From: a virus
DNA: 49,196 bases
Direction: 5' to 3' (one strand)
Virus record (IMG/VR): IMGVR_UViG_3300009168_000052
Location: 1 to 49,196 of that record
Below are positions 48,015 through 49,196 of this stretch, piece by piece. A program made the position numbers and the translations under genes. Under the pieces are notes generated by a model. It worked only from the letters and a program-made list of their open reading frames with translations. It searched no databases and was not told where the DNA came from. Every line of letters starts with the position of its first letter. Position 1 is the first letter of the stretch.

Positions 48015-49196
48015 ATGGCCCGCGTCTTTGCCCCCGACGACCAGGAAGACGACGACTTCCTCCAGCAGCTCCTGAAGTCGCGGGTCAAGCGCAATCCGCA
48101 GCTCCAGCGCCAGGTGCTTCAGTTGGTGGGCGGCGCCCCCGAAGACCCCCCGCTGCCACCTCCGAGGCCCCAGGCGCTCACAGGGTTAATCCGTTCTGAG
48201 AAACCCACGCCAGCGCCCTCCAGCGGCCCGCCCGTGCCATCGCTGACACCGGGGGCATCCACGGGCTCCAGCCGGGGTGGAGGTGCTGTCACGGGCTCCA
48301 AAGCCGAAGTCGCGGCCGCCTTCGACCGAGGAATGCAACGCGCTGGATTAGGCCCCGCCCAGCGAGCGGCCGGCCTCGGCTCGGCCCAGACCGAAAGTTC
48401 GTTCAACCCCAAAGCCTGGAACCCCAAAGAGGGCGCCGGGGGGATGATCCAGTGGCGGGCCAACCGGCTCAGCGCCCTCCAGAAGTTCGCCGCGTCCAAA
48501 GGCGAGACTGGCGTCGGCTCCCCTGAAACGCAGGGCGAGTTCTTCGGGCTGGAGGCCCAGGGCAAAACCAAGCATCTGGGATCGGATGAGAGCCGGGGCT
48601 CACGCGCCTTTCTGGCTGCCACCGATCCGGTCCAGGCGAGCCAGGCCCTCAAGAGCAACATCCGCTGGGGCCTGGAAGGTGGGAGACATGAAAATTCCCG
48701 CGCCTGGAGCACCAGGCTGCCTAGCGCTGGCCCATCGGCTCCGGCATCATCGCCGCCTGCTGCCGCGTCCCCCGCGGTAACAGCGCCCGGGCCCCAGGCC
48801 GAAGCTCAGCCCTCCAGCCGGGACGGCCGGGTCCGGGCGGCTGCCGACCCTAATCTTATCAGTGGTGGGCAAGGGACCGAGGTCCTCGCCGGGGGTGCTG
48901 GCCGTGACACGCTCCGGCCCCCGGCCTTCAGGACCGAGCAGGCCGGCACTGGCGCAAGTCCGCGTCCTGCGTCTGGATCACCGCTGTCGCCGGCCAATCT
49001 CGCGACGATAGACCAGGCTCTCGCCGGCACTGGCCCGATGGGGTCTTTGTTCAAAGGCTTGGAAGGCGCCAGGCTTACCGCCGGGGAAGGCTTCTCATAC
49101 GAGCCTCCCGGCCAACCACCAGGTGGGGCAGCGCCGCTGCCGCCTCCACGGCCCCAGTCCTTCAGGACCGAGCAGATCGGCGGAGGGCAAGGGAAC
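48015..49196 (+). CDS. Structural lysin, N-terminal part (tail lysozyme-like domain, RTX-like repeats); 3' end off the window
   Basis: The first 394 codons of a large virion lysin; its 3' part is at bases 1-1100. Residues 1-50 are acidic. Residues about 95-230 resemble a phage tail lysozyme domain (Phage_lysozyme2-like): RAAGLGSAQTESSFNPKAWNPKEGAGGMIQW, with a Glu in the AQTESSF motif. RTX-like nonapeptides follow at about 283-296 (GGQGTEVLAGGAGRDTL) and again at the very end (GGGQGN), each next to FRTEQ. The part beyond the window carries the M15 peptidase. It follows the ejection proteins, and by order it would be an internal virion or tail-tip lysin. Confidence 0.8.
   Translation, partial: MARVFAPDDQEDDDFLQQLLKSRVKRNPQLQRQVLQLVGGAPEDPPLPPPRPQALTGLIRSEKPTPAPSSGPPVPSLTPGASTGSSRGGGAVTGSKAEVAAAFDRGMQRAGLGPAQRAAGLGSAQTESSFNPKAWNPKEGAGGMIQWRANRLSALQKFAASKGETGVGSPETQGEFFGLEAQGKTKHLGSDESRGSRAFLAATDPVQASQALKSNIRWGLEGGRHENSRAWSTRLPSAGPSAPASSPPAAASPAVTAPGPQAEAQPSSRDGRVRAAADPNLISGGQGTEVLAGGAGRDTLRPPAFRTEQAGTGASPRPASGSPLSPANLATIDQALAGTGPMGSLFKGLEGARLTAGEGFSYEPPGQPPGGAAPLPPPRPQSFRTEQIGGGQGN
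48863..49196 (+). repeat. Imperfect repeats coding FRTEQ and RTX-like motifs
   Basis: TTCAGGACCGAGCAG lies at 48928 and 49156 (with CTG instead of CAG at position 34-48). Next to it are GGGCAAGGGA(A/C)C and a following GCTGGnGGnnCCGGC-like stretch. They encode FRTEQ and GGGQGN...LAGGxGxDT, a two-motif RTX-like unit. The copies at the two ends of the window align over about 70 bases with about 10 differences. Confidence 0.65.

Overview
The window is essentially the whole genome of a tailed, podovirus-like double-stranded DNA phage. It has a high-GC base composition (roughly low-to-mid 60s percent by eye) and almost every gene overlaps its neighbour by 1-4 bases. I see no integrase, RNA polymerase, tRNA or CRISPR array. 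A DUF3309-type membrane peptide, CobS/CobT-like genes and a succinoglycanase-like GH16 enzyme make an alphaproteobacterial host plausible, but that is inference. The last 74 bases (49123-49196) and the first 71 bases are imperfect copies of each other. Collapsing them joins the truncated last gene, in frame, to the truncated first one, so the sequence probably closes into a circle or is circularly permuted, at about 49.1 kb.

Left arm (1225-14564, minus strand) is an early/replication operon. In transcription order it holds an unknown gene, a 29-residue membrane peptide, a GH16 glycanase, a SNF2 helicase, an unknown gene, a DUF2800 Cas4-like nuclease, a DUF2815 single-strand-binding protein, DUF6378, a small unknown gene, a ParB-like protein, a ParB/MT-A70 methyltransferase fusion, a family A DNA polymerase, a primase-polymerase/helicase, an excisionase-like HTH protein and two small genes. 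A RuvC-like resolvase (14627-15088) is read the other way from a shared divergent region.

Centre (15089-19650): about 750 bases without genes hold an AT-rich segment with six copies of CCACACACCA, a DnaA-box-like site, a G-quadruplex motif, GC-hexamer repeats and a terminator. This is the best candidate for a replication origin or control region. Beyond it lies a two-gene minus-strand operon: a MoxR/CobS-like AAA+ ATPase followed by a VWA protein that also carries an HExxH zincin motif.

Right arm (19651-49196 and 1-1265, plus strand) is the late region. It runs from a CxxC/HGG small protein and a possible small terminase, through four receptor-binding/tail-fibre genes (Ig and SPRY-like; GDSL esterase plus beta-helix; cadherin-like; beta-helix with S74 chaperone), a holin-like peptide and GH19 endolysin, two accessory proteins, large terminase, DUF3309, portal, scaffold and major capsid, to head-tail connectors, T7 gp13-like and GNAT proteins, internal/ejection proteins and a large structural lysin with two peptidoglycan hydrolase domains and RTX-like repeats. 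A small HTH regulator (20350-20577) is the only minus-strand gene inside this arm.

The most unusual genome-wide signal is the hexamer TGACAC/GTGTCA. It occurs about 108 times by my hand count, in both orientations and all reading frames, and as palindromes in some intergenic regions. Other points to check are a cadherin repeat split by an inserted beta-helix cassette, a gene that appears to start at ATT, a glycanase inside a replication operon, and the iteron-like region.
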